Part shown: positions 1 through 6,983 of the stretch, one piece after another | How positions within the stretch are numbered: position 1 is the stretch's first letter | How the letters are laid out: each line of letters begins with the position of its first letter | Assembly (NCBI RefSeq): GCF_030764225.1 | Contig: NZ_JASAXH010000027.1 | Strand: one strand, 5' to 3' | DNA length: 20,386 nucleotides | From: Phocoenobacter atlanticus | Lineage (GTDB): Bacteria > Pseudomonadota > Gammaproteobacteria > Enterobacterales > Pasteurellaceae | Program-made: the position numbers and the translations under genes | Notes under the pieces: generated by a model | What the model saw: only the letters and a program-made list of their open reading frames with translations | Database searches by the model: none | Told to the model about the DNA's origin: nothing

Positions 1-46
1 TAGGATCTTTGATAATTGAAAAGTGAGTAATAAAATTATTTGTCAT
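1..46 (-). CDS. ISAs1-family-like transposase, N-terminal fragment (runs off the left edge)
   Basis: Only the first 15 codons are in the window: ATG at 46-44 followed by MTNNFITHFSIIKDP. The HFSIIKDP block near the N-terminus is typical, as I recall the family, of ISAs1 / H-repeat-associated DDE transposases, whose next residue is usually Arg; the first base of the next codon (A) allows this. An AAGG-type ribosome binding site lies about 9 nt upstream. The presumed element end (CAGGGC on the - strand) is about 75 nt further upstream, which is a normal leader length for this family. The fragment is too short for certainty, and whether the full gene is intact cannot be judged. Confidence 0.55.
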   Translation of the reverse strand, partial: MTNNFITHFSIIKDP

Positions 47-126
47 ATCAGTAAACCTTTTTTACATTTGTTACTGATCTGATCGTAAAAATAGTATTTA
101 GTTCAATTTAAAATGATCTTGCCCTG
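1..126 (-). mobile_element. Partial insertion sequence, probably ISAs1 family; outer end near 126
   Basis: The transposase start at 46 reads leftwards out of the window. Reading the - strand from 126 gives CAGGGCAAGATCATTTT; many ISAs1-family terminal repeats begin CAGGG. The end is therefore inferred at about 126, with host sequence to its right. The other end and the target duplication lie outside the window, so neither could be verified. Confidence 0.4.
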
Positions 127-142
127 TGTGATGGATGTTTAG

Positions 143-583
143 GCACAGGAAAAATTTAAAGTAAGAGTTGTTAAAAAATTTCTAGGTTATAGCAAGATTG
201 ATTGGGAGACAGGGGAGTTGAAAGTAGAATTCCCTGAAATTGATATAGGAGAAAAGTGTGCCAAATGTGGTGGTAAAAAGTTATAGAATACTTTTGTAGT
301 TTTGAGAATAACTTTCATTGTAAACCGAGTGATACGGATATAGAATATTTTTACAATTTTTACTTCCAGTCTTTTTCTTCTAAAAAACTAGGCATACTTT
401 GGGTTTTTATACTTCTGAATTTGAGGTGAATGAAGTTATAAATAGTTATTTTTACAAAAAAAGCAAGAAAAGAAATATTGTAAACATGAAAAAACAGGAA
501 TCCGTAAAAGAGCAGATCAAAATGGAAAAATTGAGTTCTTGGGTTGGAGATGTGGAGGATATGGTAAAAATCTAAATTATTAG
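143..583 (+). pseudogene. Frameshifted remnant of an unrecognised cysteine-rich gene
   Basis: Protein-like reading continues across three frames with at least three shifts. Frame 1 (143-286) ends in a CxxCGG motif (EKCAKCGGKK). A second frame takes over at about 280 (VIEYFCSFENNFHCKPSDTD) to about 400. A third runs from about 396 (GFYTSEFEVNEVINSYFY). A last segment around 473-583 contains CKHEKTGIRKRADQNGK and WRCGGYGKN before a TAG at 581. The paired cysteines suggest a zinc ribbon protein. The 5' part is missing: a TAG at 140-142 lies just before it, next to the presumed insertion sequence end. I do not recognise the family. The frame changes could also hide several unrelated small remnants. 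Confidence 0.4.
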
Positions 584-638
584 CTGAGTTATTTGTGCTT
601 TATATCTGATCTTAAATATTTGGAAAATTAAAGATTAA

Positions 639-690
639 GCAACGGGCGGATATACGTAAACTATGTTTACTAATCCGCACCCTACAGCCC
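639..690. repeat. Palindromic intergenic repeat (hairpin GCGGAT...ATCCGC), full copy
   Basis: Nested inverted arms are visible: GCGGAT (646-651) with ATCCGC (673-678) and, inside them, GTAAAC (656-661) with GTTTAC (665-670), leaving a 3-nt loop. The first 17 nt (639-655) recur in inverted orientation at 5786-5802. The element lies about 80 bp beyond the ycaO stop and could help end its transcript on the - strand, where T-rich sequence follows the stem. It has the look of a dispersed, non-coding miniature repeat. Confidence 0.6.
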
Positions 691-720
691 GATATTATAA
701 TTTGTTGATTTTCAATAAAA

Positions 721-751
721 TTTGCAAATTTTGATCAATATCTTACCGCTT
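721..751 (-). other. DNA uptake signal sequence (Apl type), extended
   Basis: The core AAGCGGT (complement of 745-751) is accompanied by TTTGCAAATTTT at 721-732. The G of GCAAA lies 22 nt from the CCGCT of the core, the spacing seen at about 13 sites in this window. Such sites mark DNA for uptake by naturally competent Pasteurellaceae. Confidence 0.7.
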
Positions 752-767
752 AATTGTGGTTGAATAA

Positions 768-2531
768 CTAGTTTTGAATCGGATTTACCTTTGCTTTTTG
801 TACTTTTGCATACGCTTCAAGTAATTTTTGATGAGAGGTTAAACCTGTTAAATTTTCATCAGAGGCTGTCCATTGGTAGAATGGATTTCCCCCAGCAACA
901 GCATTCCAAACAAATTCCACCGTCTCTTTTCCATACATTTTTTCAAAGACAGTTTGATATTGTTTAGGATCTCGCTCTTCATCTAAGAAGAGTTCAATAG
1001 ATTGAATTAAACAACGATAGTAATTGTTTCTTTCTGGAGTGAATACTGTTGCGTTCATATCTATTGTCCAGTTTGCCCAGTCTAAGGCTTCTTCTAAGTT
1101 GCCAATGGCGAGGTTGAGCATTGATTTTAGTTCACCAATACGTAGGGTTTGTAGTGCTGAACCTTTATTTGCGGCTATGCCTAAAAACTCTCTTACACGG
1201 GTGAAATCATCAATACCTTGTTCGTCAAGTTGCTCTAGTAATTCTTGATAAGTGGCTTTGTTATGATGGAAATTGGGTAAATCCAATAAAATTTCACGCC
1301 ACTGCATTCCCATATTATTATTGGCATAAATTAAATCATCAGCAGGGTAAATATTAGACATACTCGGGGCTAAAATTCGGCACGCATAAACTCCTAAATG
1401 CTCATAGTCCATAATATAAACAGGTTGTTCAAGGTGGTTGAATATTGCCATTAGGTTATCAAACTCTTGTTGGGTTGAGCCTGAAAAATCCCAATGATGG
1501 AAATCAAGATCAGGATCTTTTTTGAATAAATCCCACGAAATCAGACCGCTTGAATCGATAAAATGCGTTTCAATATTGCTATGTTCTGCCACATCATCAT
1601 TATCAAAAGAGGGCGGAGTGAAAACATCTAAATCTTTTAAACTTCTGCCTTGCAATAATTCGGTTACCGTACGTTCAAAAGCGACTTCAAAATTAGGATG
1701 TCCACCAAACGAGGCGAAGCAAGTACCATTGTGTGGATTTAATAAAATCACACAAATGACAGGGAATTGCCCACCTAATGAAGCATCAAAACAAAGGATT
1801 GGAAATCCCTCGTCTTCCAATTTTGAGATTGATGCCTTGATATTAGGATAGCTATCTATAATAGTTTGAGGAATTTCTGGCAAGCTGATGGCTTCGGTAA
1901 TAATTTTATGTTTAACATAGCGTTCAAAAACTTCTGAAAGCCCTTGTACACGAGCCTCAAATTTCGTATTACCTGCAGACATTCCATTAGATACAAATAA
2001 GTTGCCAACAATACTTTGTGGAATATAAATGGTTTTATTATCACTAAGACGAATATAAGGCAGTGCGACAATACCACGCTTTTCATTACCAGATTGTAGA
2101 TCAATTAATAGATCGGGTGTGAGTTCATTATCAGGATCAAAATAATTGCATAAATAAGGATCTAACAGACCGCTTGGTAGTTGCTGTTCATTTTCAATTG
2201 CAAACCATTTTTCATTGGGATAATGCACAAAATCGCTGTTTGCAAGTTGCTGACCTAAATAAAAATCCGCCCAAAAATAGTTAGTTGAAAGACGTTCAAA
2301 AAATTCCCCTAGTGCAGAGGCTAATGCCGCTTTTTTAGTTGCCCCTTTGCCATTGGTAAAACATTGTGGGCAATGTTTATCACGAATATGCACCGACCAC
2401 ACATTAGGTACGGGATTGAGCCAAGAGACTTCTTCGATATCAAAGCCAAGTTGAGTTAATTTATGTTGAAAAGTATTAATACTGTCTTCTAACGCTTTGT
2501 CTTTACCTAAAATAAAGGTTTGAATTGTCAT
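768..2531 (-). CDS. ycaO: YcaO, ATP-dependent accessory factor for RimO methylthiolation of ribosomal protein S12
   Basis: The protein has 587 residues, against 586 for E. coli YcaO, and matches it closely from the first residues (TFI.GKD.ALEDSI, then SWLNPVPNVWSVHIRDK). YcaO domain proteins bind ATP; in enterobacteria this member enhances RimO-dependent beta-methylthiolation of an aspartate of S12. Residues 61-82 (GKGATKKAALASALGEFFER) form the conserved nucleotide/Mg-binding segment with Glu76 and Glu79. The C-terminal ~150 residues are helical and TPR-like. The start at 2531 is chosen because homology begins there and an AGGA ribosome binding site (2541-2544) sits 9 nt upstream; the reading frame stays open a further 33 codons upstream, but those codons look non-coding. 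It is divergent from rng. Two CxxC-type cysteines occur at 54 and 57. No peptide precursor gene is nearby, which fits the RimO-accessory role rather than azoline synthesis. Confidence 0.95.
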   Translation of the reverse strand: MTIQTFILGKDKALEDSINTFQHKLTQLGFDIEEVSWLNPVPNVWSVHIRDKHCPQCFTNGKGATKKAALASALGEFFERLSTNYFWADFYLGQQLANSDFVHYPNEKWFAIENEQQLPSGLLDPYLCNYFDPDNELTPDLLIDLQSGNEKRGIVALPYIRLSDNKTIYIPQSIVGNLFVSNGMSAGNTKFEARVQGLSEVFERYVKHKIITEAISLPEIPQTIIDSYPNIKASISKLEDEGFPILCFDASLGGQFPVICVILLNPHNGTCFASFGGHPNFEVAFERTVTELLQGRSLKDLDVFTPPSFDNDDVAEHSNIETHFIDSSGLISWDLFKKDPDLDFHHWDFSGSTQQEFDNLMAIFNHLEQPVYIMDYEHLGVYACRILAPSMSNIYPADDLIYANNNMGMQWREILLDLPNFHHNKATYQELLEQLDEQGIDDFTRVREFLGIAANKGSALQTLRIGELKSMLNLAIGNLEEALDWANWTIDMNATVFTPERNNYYRCLIQSIELFLDEERDPKQYQTVFEKMYGKETVEFVWNAVAGGNPFYQWTASDENLTGLTSHQKLLEAYAKVQKAKVNPIQN

Positions 2532-2623
2532 TGATTGTTGTCCTATTAGTAGAAGTTGGGTATTACATCTACAATATATTAAAATTATGTGAAACGGATC
2601 GCAGATTAGCAAATTTATTGTGA

Positions 2624-2652
2624 GATACAAAGTAAATTTTACTCTCTATAAT
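2624..2652 (+). promoter_or_regulatory. Predicted sigma-70 promoter of rng
   Basis: A perfect -10 box TATAAT lies at 2647-2652. A weak -35 (GATACA, 3 of 6) lies 17 nt upstream at 2624-2629. This predicts a transcript start near 2659 and a leader of about 45 nt. The region 2532-2703 separates the divergent ycaO and rng genes. Confidence 0.5.
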
Positions 2653-2703
2653 GATATTTAGTGTTAAAATTAGAAGATTAGTTTTTTAAATAAGAATAGA
2701 ACA

Positions 2704-4179
2704 ATGAATGGTGCAGAATTATTAGTCAATGTAACACCAAGTGAAACTCGTGTAACATTAGTTGAAAATGGTGTTTTAAAAGAAGTTCATATTGAACGAG
2801 AGTCAAAGCGGGGAATTGTTGGGAATATTTATAAGGGTAAAATTACCCGAGTATTACCTGGTATGCAGTCTGCTTTTGTGGATATTGGATTAGAAAAAGC
2901 CGCCTTTTTACACGCTTCTGATATTGTTTCTCACACTGAATGTATTGATGAAAGTGAAAAGAAACAATTTATTGTTAAAGATATCAGTGAATTAGTACGA
3001 GAAGGGCAGAGTATTATCGTACAAGTGGTTAAAGATCCTATTGGTACAAAAGGAGCGAGATTAACTACTGATATTACCTTACCCTCTCGTTATTTGGTTT
3101 TTATGCCAGAAAATAGCCACGTGGGTGTTTCACAACGTATTGAAAGTGAATCAGAAAAAGAGCGTTTGAAAGCACTGGTTGAGCCTTACTGTGATGAACT
3201 GGGTGGCTTTATTGTTCGTACGGCAGCCGAAGATGTGTCAGAAGAGAGTTTGCAACAAGATGCCATTTTTTTAAAACGTCTGTGGCGTAAAGTAATGGAA
3301 CGCAAATTAAAATATAAAGTAAAATCAATGATTTATGGTGAAGTTGCATTAGCTCAACGGGTACTAAGAGATTTTGTAGGAACAGAAATTAGTGCGGTGA
3401 TTATTGATTCTAAAACGACTTATGAACAAGTAAAAGAATTTTTAAATGAATTTATGCCTGAGTTGGCTCAGAATGTACAACTTTATAGTGGTACTCAAAC
3501 ATTGTTTGATGCTTATGGTGTTGAAGAAGCTATTCAAAAAGGATTAGAAAAACGTGTTGATTTAAAATCAGGTGGTTATTTAATTATTGATCAAACAGAA
3601 GCAATGACGACTATTGATATTAATACAGGGGCTTTTGTTGGACATAGAAATCTCGAACAAACCGTATTTAATACCAATATTGAAGCAACTAAAGCGATCG
3701 CTCGTCAGTTACAGTTGCGTAATCTTGGTGGAATTATTATTATTGATTTTATTGATATGCAAGATGAAGATCATAGAGAACGAGTTTTACAATCTTTGGA
3801 AGATGCGTTGAGTAAAGATAGAGTAAAAACAAATGTGAATGGTTTTACTCAGCTTGGTTTAGTTGAAATGACCCGCAAACGCACCCGAGAAAGTTTAGAG
3901 CATATTTTGTGTGAAGATTGCCCTTCTTGTAAAGGAAAAGGAGTACAGAAAACGGTTGAAACGGTATGTTATGAAATTCAGCGAGAAATTGTACGAGTGC
4001 ATCATCTTTTCTCAGCTGAGCGTTTTGTGGTTTATGCTTCAAAAAATGTGGTGGATTATTTAATTAATGAAGAAAGCCACGCATTATTGGCAGAATTAGA
4101 AGTTTTTATTGATAAAAAAGTAGATATTAGAATTGAACCATTTTATAGCCAAGAACAATTTGATGTGGTTGTGATGTAA
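2704..4179 (+). CDS. rng: Ribonuclease G
   Basis: The 491 residues match E. coli RNase G (489) along the whole length. The enzyme is a cytoplasmic single-strand-specific endoribonuclease that matures the 5' end of 16S rRNA and helps mRNA decay. The S1 domain lies at about 35-130 (RGIVGNIYKGKITRVLPGMQ). The catalytic DNase I-like region has Asp305 (TIDINTGAF) and Asp348 (IIIIDFIDM), the two metal-binding aspartates. The zinc-link cysteines are Cys406 and Cys409 (CPSCKGKG). The long C-terminal scaffold of RNase E is absent, which separates it from Rne. The start at 2704 agrees with the family N-terminus (AELLVNVTPSETRV); the ribosome binding site is weak. It stands alone here, not in the mre-maf-rng cluster known from E. 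coli. Confidence 0.96.
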   Translation: MNGAELLVNVTPSETRVTLVENGVLKEVHIERESKRGIVGNIYKGKITRVLPGMQSAFVDIGLEKAAFLHASDIVSHTECIDESEKKQFIVKDISELVREGQSIIVQVVKDPIGTKGARLTTDITLPSRYLVFMPENSHVGVSQRIESESEKERLKALVEPYCDELGGFIVRTAAEDVSEESLQQDAIFLKRLWRKVMERKLKYKVKSMIYGEVALAQRVLRDFVGTEISAVIIDSKTTYEQVKEFLNEFMPELAQNVQLYSGTQTLFDAYGVEEAIQKGLEKRVDLKSGGYLIIDQTEAMTTIDINTGAFVGHRNLEQTVFNTNIEATKAIARQLQLRNLGGIIIIDFIDMQDEDHRERVLQSLEDALSKDRVKTNVNGFTQLGLVEMTRKRTRESLEHILCEDCPSCKGKGVQKTVETVCYEIQREIVRVHHLFSAERFVVYASKNVVDYLINEESHALLAELEVFIDKKVDIRIEPFYSQEQFDVVVM

Positions 4180-4212
4180 AGCATATAAGTACTAGCGTAA
4201 TTTTATACTACA

Positions 4213-4250
4213 GTGGGATTATTAGTATGATCCCACGATTTATTTTTATT
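4213..4250 (+). terminator. Possible rho-independent terminator between rng and rmuC
   Basis: A 7-bp stem GTGGGAT / ATCCCAC (4213-4219 with 4230-4236) encloses a 10-nt loop and is followed by a U-rich tract (TTTATTTTTATT). The stem is short, so read-through into rmuC is likely. Confidence 0.5.
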
Positions 4251-4263
4251 AAAGGATCAAATT

Positions 4264-5697
4264 TTGAGTATTGTGGAAAAATTTTATTGGTTATACGGAA
4301 GTTTGGCGGTTGTTATTTTGATTGCAATATGGCTTTTTTTCAGTCGTCATCATATACAACAGCAATTAACAACATTATCACAGAAATATGAAGAGAGTAT
4401 TGAAGATAAAACACAGGTTGAACAATGGGCAATTCAGCAAAATGCAAAATTAGAATCGGCGATAGAACGCTTGAAAGAGCGAGATGCTATGATTAAAGAG
4501 TTACAGCAAGATAACCAATCCTTGTCTGCTCAGTTTCATCAAAAGCAGTTAGAATTTACTCAACTACGAACTACGTTATATGAAAAACAGGCAAATTTTG
4601 AAGAGCAGCAACGTAATTTTGTGGAAGTAAAACAGCAGTTAAATACGGAGTTTCAACATCTTGCTCAAAAGATTTTAGATGAAAAAACAAAATCCTTTAG
4701 TGAAAATAATCAATCTTCAATGAATTTGTTGTTAAAACCGTTTAAAGAGCAGATCGACCAGTTTCAGAAACGTGTTAATGAAGTGCATAGTGAGTCTGTA
4801 AAAGGGAATGCGAATTTAGAATCTGAAATTAAACGAATATTGGATATTGGTCTTTCAATGTCACAAGAAGCACAGAATTTAACAACTGCATTAAAAGGTA
4901 ATAATAAAGTAGTGGGAAATTGGGGTGAAATTCAGCTTGAAAGTGCATTACAGTCTGCGGGATTATTAAAAGATCATCATTATCTTGAACAAGAGAGTTA
5001 TCGTAATGATGAAGGAAAACGTTTTGCACCAGATTTTGTGGTTAAATTACCAGACAATAAACACCTTGTTTTAGATAGCAAAGTATCCTTGGTGGCTTAT
5101 GATCAAGCGGTACGATCAGATGAACATTTTGCAATTACTCAAGCCTTAAATGAACATTGTAAGTCGTTACGTTCTCATATTGATGGACTTTCTAAGAAAA
5201 ATTACAGTCAGTTATTGGGTATCACCAGCCCTGATTTTGTGTTGATGTTTGTTCCCATTGAACCTGCTTATATTGAAGCAATGAAGCACGATCCTCAATT
5301 GTTTAATTATGGTTATGAACGCAATGTTATTTTAGTTTCTCATACGACATTAATGCCCATTTTGCGTACTGTGGCAAATTTATGGCGAATTGAACGAGGC
5401 AATACAGAAGCTCGTGAAATCAGTGAAAAAGCAGGGGATATTTATAATCAAGTCTGTGTAATTGCGGAACGTTTAAACAGCTTAGGAAAAACATTAACCA
5501 CAGTGAATAAACACTATAATGATACAGTGACATCTGTTGTTGGACAGCGTGGATTAGTGGGGAAAGTTGAACGTTTTCAAAGTCTCTCTGCAAAAGCAAT
5601 TCAAAATAAACCACCACAAATAGAGCCATTGACCAATGATTTTGATACTACTCGTTTAGAATTATTGGTTGAGGAGAAAGAAAAAAATTCGATTTAG
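4264..5697 (+). CDS. rmuC: RmuC-family protein (DNA recombination / genome stability)
   Basis: The protein has 477 residues, near the 475 of E. coli RmuC. In E. coli rmuC mutations raise the rate of inversion between short inverted repeats; a nuclease role is inferred for the family. An N-terminal membrane segment (about 11-27) is followed by a coiled coil (about 31-140) and the RmuC domain (about 185-440). The latter contains GEIQLE (221-226) and a PD-(D/E)xK-like set: PD at 256-257 and DSK at 271-273. The start is a TTG at 4264, chosen because AAGGA (4251-4255) lies 8 nt upstream and the length fits; a GTG at 4273 is the alternative but its spacing is poor. No terminator is obvious downstream. 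Confidence 0.9.
   Translation: MSIVEKFYWLYGSLAVVILIAIWLFFSRHHIQQQLTTLSQKYEESIEDKTQVEQWAIQQNAKLESAIERLKERDAMIKELQQDNQSLSAQFHQKQLEFTQLRTTLYEKQANFEEQQRNFVEVKQQLNTEFQHLAQKILDEKTKSFSENNQSSMNLLLKPFKEQIDQFQKRVNEVHSESVKGNANLESEIKRILDIGLSMSQEAQNLTTALKGNNKVVGNWGEIQLESALQSAGLLKDHHYLEQESYRNDEGKRFAPDFVVKLPDNKHLVLDSKVSLVAYDQAVRSDEHFAITQALNEHCKSLRSHIDGLSKKNYSQLLGITSPDFVLMFVPIEPAYIEAMKHDPQLFNYGYERNVILVSHTTLMPILRTVANLWRIERGNTEAREISEKAGDIYNQVCVIAERLNSLGKTLTTVNKHYNDTVTSVVGQRGLVGKVERFQSLSAKAIQNKPPQIEPLTNDFDTTRLELLVEEKEKNSI
5105..5135 (+). other. DNA uptake signal sequence (Apl type) inside rmuC
   Basis: The core CAAGCGGT (AAGCGGT at 5105-5111) is followed by TTTTGCAA with the C of GCAA 22 nt beyond the core, as at the other sites. 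Confidence 0.6.
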
Positions 5698-5785
5698 TTG
5701 ATTGTCAGGGTTAAATTATACTTAAATTAGAGAAAGGTAATGCTTAAAATATAATAAAATAAATGAGTTATGTTGTTGTCTTTGT

Positions 5786-5802
5786 GTATATCCGCCCGTT
5801 GC
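5786..5802. repeat. Truncated inverted copy of the 639-655 repeat
   Basis: The 17 nt here are the exact reverse complement of 639-655. The rest of the palindromic element is not present; instead a short TATATC / GATATA pair (5787-5792, 5805-5810) surrounds it. It lies in the 359-nt gap between rmuC and the next gene. Confidence 0.65.
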
Positions 5803-5837
5803 TCGATATAAAAGTTCTCATAAAATATTGTTAGGTA

Positions 5838-5886
5838 TAGCGGGTAGATCAAATCTAAAATTTACAAATTTAATATTTTAGATTTG
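5838..5886 (+). repeat. Degenerate uptake-signal-like element and AT-rich hairpin
   Basis: TAGCGGGT (5838-5845) followed by an AT block with TTTACAAATTT resembles an uptake signal with a changed core. Overlapping it, 12-bp arms CAAATCTAAAAT (5850-5861) and ATTTTAGATTTG (5875-5886) form a hairpin with a 13-nt loop. No T tract follows, so a terminator function is unlikely. Confidence 0.45.
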
Positions 5887-5911
5887 TAGACGAAAGGATA
5901 TTTGTATGTTA

Positions 5912-6024
5912 CAATACTAATCAATACTAATCAATACTAATCAATACTAATCAATACTAATCAATACTAATCAATACTAATCAATACTAATCAATACTAA
6001 TCAATACTAATCAATACTAATCAA
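5912..6024 (+). repeat. Perfect decamer tandem repeat, unit TCAATACTAA, about 11 copies
   Basis: Ten uninterrupted identical 10-nt units fill 5921-6020. A ninth-tenths unit (CAATACTAA) precedes them at 5912-5920 and TCAA follows at 6021-6024. The array ends 32 nt before the GTG start of the membrane protein gene at 6057, so it occupies the place where the promoter or leader must be. A tract this uniform is expected to change copy number by slippage. There is no room for spacers, so it is not a CRISPR array. Confidence 0.97.
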
Positions 6025-6056
6025 CTTTTCACATAGGATAAATTAAGGAGAAAAAT

Positions 6057-6848
6057 GTGTTAAATAAATTACAACAAAATATGCCTCAACGTAATTTAAA
6101 ACTTGAGAATGCAGGTGATGGTGGCTTACTAAATTCGATTATTATCGGACTAGTCGGCGTTCTTGTGGGTGGTTTCATTGTGTATATGCTTTTTTTTATG
6201 ACTCAAGGAATATTGAAAGACCGTGAATTAATCGATAATTCTGTCCCTGTCACGATGGCAAATGTGAGTGGTGAATGTAGTTCTAGAAGATTTCTTACTA
6301 GCTGTGATGTAAAGATTGCCCATCAAGGACAAATTGTTGAGAGAGATTTTACTTTTGTTGATTTCAGCAGTGATGATTACCGCGTTGAGATAATTGTACA
6401 AAAAGATGATCCAAGTAATATGAATGTTGACTTGGCAATTAATAAAATGACTAACCGAATAATGACAGCGATTGGATTGGCTATCATTGGGATACTTGCG
6501 TTTTTAGGTGGAATTATTACATTCCTAGGGCTTCCTAAGAAGCAACGTCTAAAAAACATTATGAATGAACCTGCTAATCAGCCGTGGCAATTTGTTTCAA
6601 TTCCAGCACAAATTGATGGAGATTTAATTACTTATACAACTGATATCGATGGTAATGCTACTGAAATGGAAATTGATTTTGAAGGTCGTAAACCTATTAT
6701 TTTAAGCGTAGATGATGACAATACCTATCTGTTAGGTATTCAAGCAAAAACACAAAAAACCAGTGTACTATTGTGTCAGAAATTAAAAAGTATCAATTTC
6801 TCGAAAGATGAGAAAAGAACATTAATTGATATTATTAACGCTTCATAA
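6057..6848 (+). CDS. Hypothetical two-TM membrane protein downstream of a decamer repeat
   Basis: I do not recognise a named gene. The 263-residue product has a short N-terminal tail, a membrane segment at about 25-50, an outside loop (about 51-134) with two cysteines (74 and 83) that could form a disulfide, a second membrane segment (about 136-158), then KKQR and a cytoplasmic C-terminal domain of about 100 residues. The TM-beta-rich loop-TM layout recalls DUF3592-type proteins, but this is only a resemblance. The start is GTG at 6057, 6 nt after AAGGAG (6045-6050); a stop lies in frame just upstream at 6039-6041. An out-of-frame ATG at 6055 overlaps the start and meets TAA two codons on. 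The next in-frame ATG is at 6081. The gene stands alone between a repeat array and a strong terminator. Confidence 0.8.
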   Translation: MLNKLQQNMPQRNLKLENAGDGGLLNSIIIGLVGVLVGGFIVYMLFFMTQGILKDRELIDNSVPVTMANVSGECSSRRFLTSCDVKIAHQGQIVERDFTFVDFSSDDYRVEIIVQKDDPSNMNVDLAINKMTNRIMTAIGLAIIGILAFLGGIITFLGLPKKQRLKNIMNEPANQPWQFVSIPAQIDGDLITYTTDIDGNATEMEIDFEGRKPIILSVDDDNTYLLGIQAKTQKTSVLLCQKLKSINFSKDEKRTLIDIINAS

Positions 6849-6876
6849 TATTTGTAGCAAAAAATAAGAATCAAAT

Positions 6877-6920
6877 AAATTAACCCAAATATTGTATGTT
6901 TGGGTTAATTTGTTTTTATC
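6877..6920 (+). terminator. Rho-independent terminator of the membrane protein gene
   Basis: A perfect 13-bp stem (AAATTAACCCAAA at 6877-6889 with its complement at 6899-6911) encloses a 9-nt loop and is followed by GTTTTTATCTTTT. It lies 29 nt after the stop codon. The T tract merges with a heptamer repeat. Confidence 0.85.
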
Positions 6921-6941
6921 TTTTATCTTTTATCTTTTATC
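6914..6941 (+). repeat. Heptamer tandem repeat TTTTATC x4
   Basis: Four perfect TTTTATC units (6914-6920, 6921-6927, 6928-6934, 6935-6941) lie between the terminator stem and the glutamine amidotransferase start at 6984. A possible -10 (TATTAA, 6953-6958) would put the -35 position inside the repeat. Confidence 0.85.
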
Positions 6942-6983
6942 GTTAAAATCTTTATTAAATGTTTAAGGAAAAAGAAATTTCAA

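Noticed and set aside
768..2531. YcaO as part of a thiazole/oxazole peptide (RiPP) cluster
   Set aside because: The sequence follows the E. coli RimO-accessory type and there is no precursor peptide, dehydrogenase or transporter beside it.
2532..2630. 33-codon N-terminal extension of YcaO
   Set aside because: The extension is not shared with E. coli YcaO, lies in the promoter region and ends at a good ribosome binding site for 2531.
5850..5886. rmuC terminator
   Set aside because: The stem is AT-only and no T tract follows; it is 150 nt beyond the stop codon.
5912..6024. CRISPR array
   Set aside because: The units are 10 nt, directly adjoining and without spacers; no cas genes are near.
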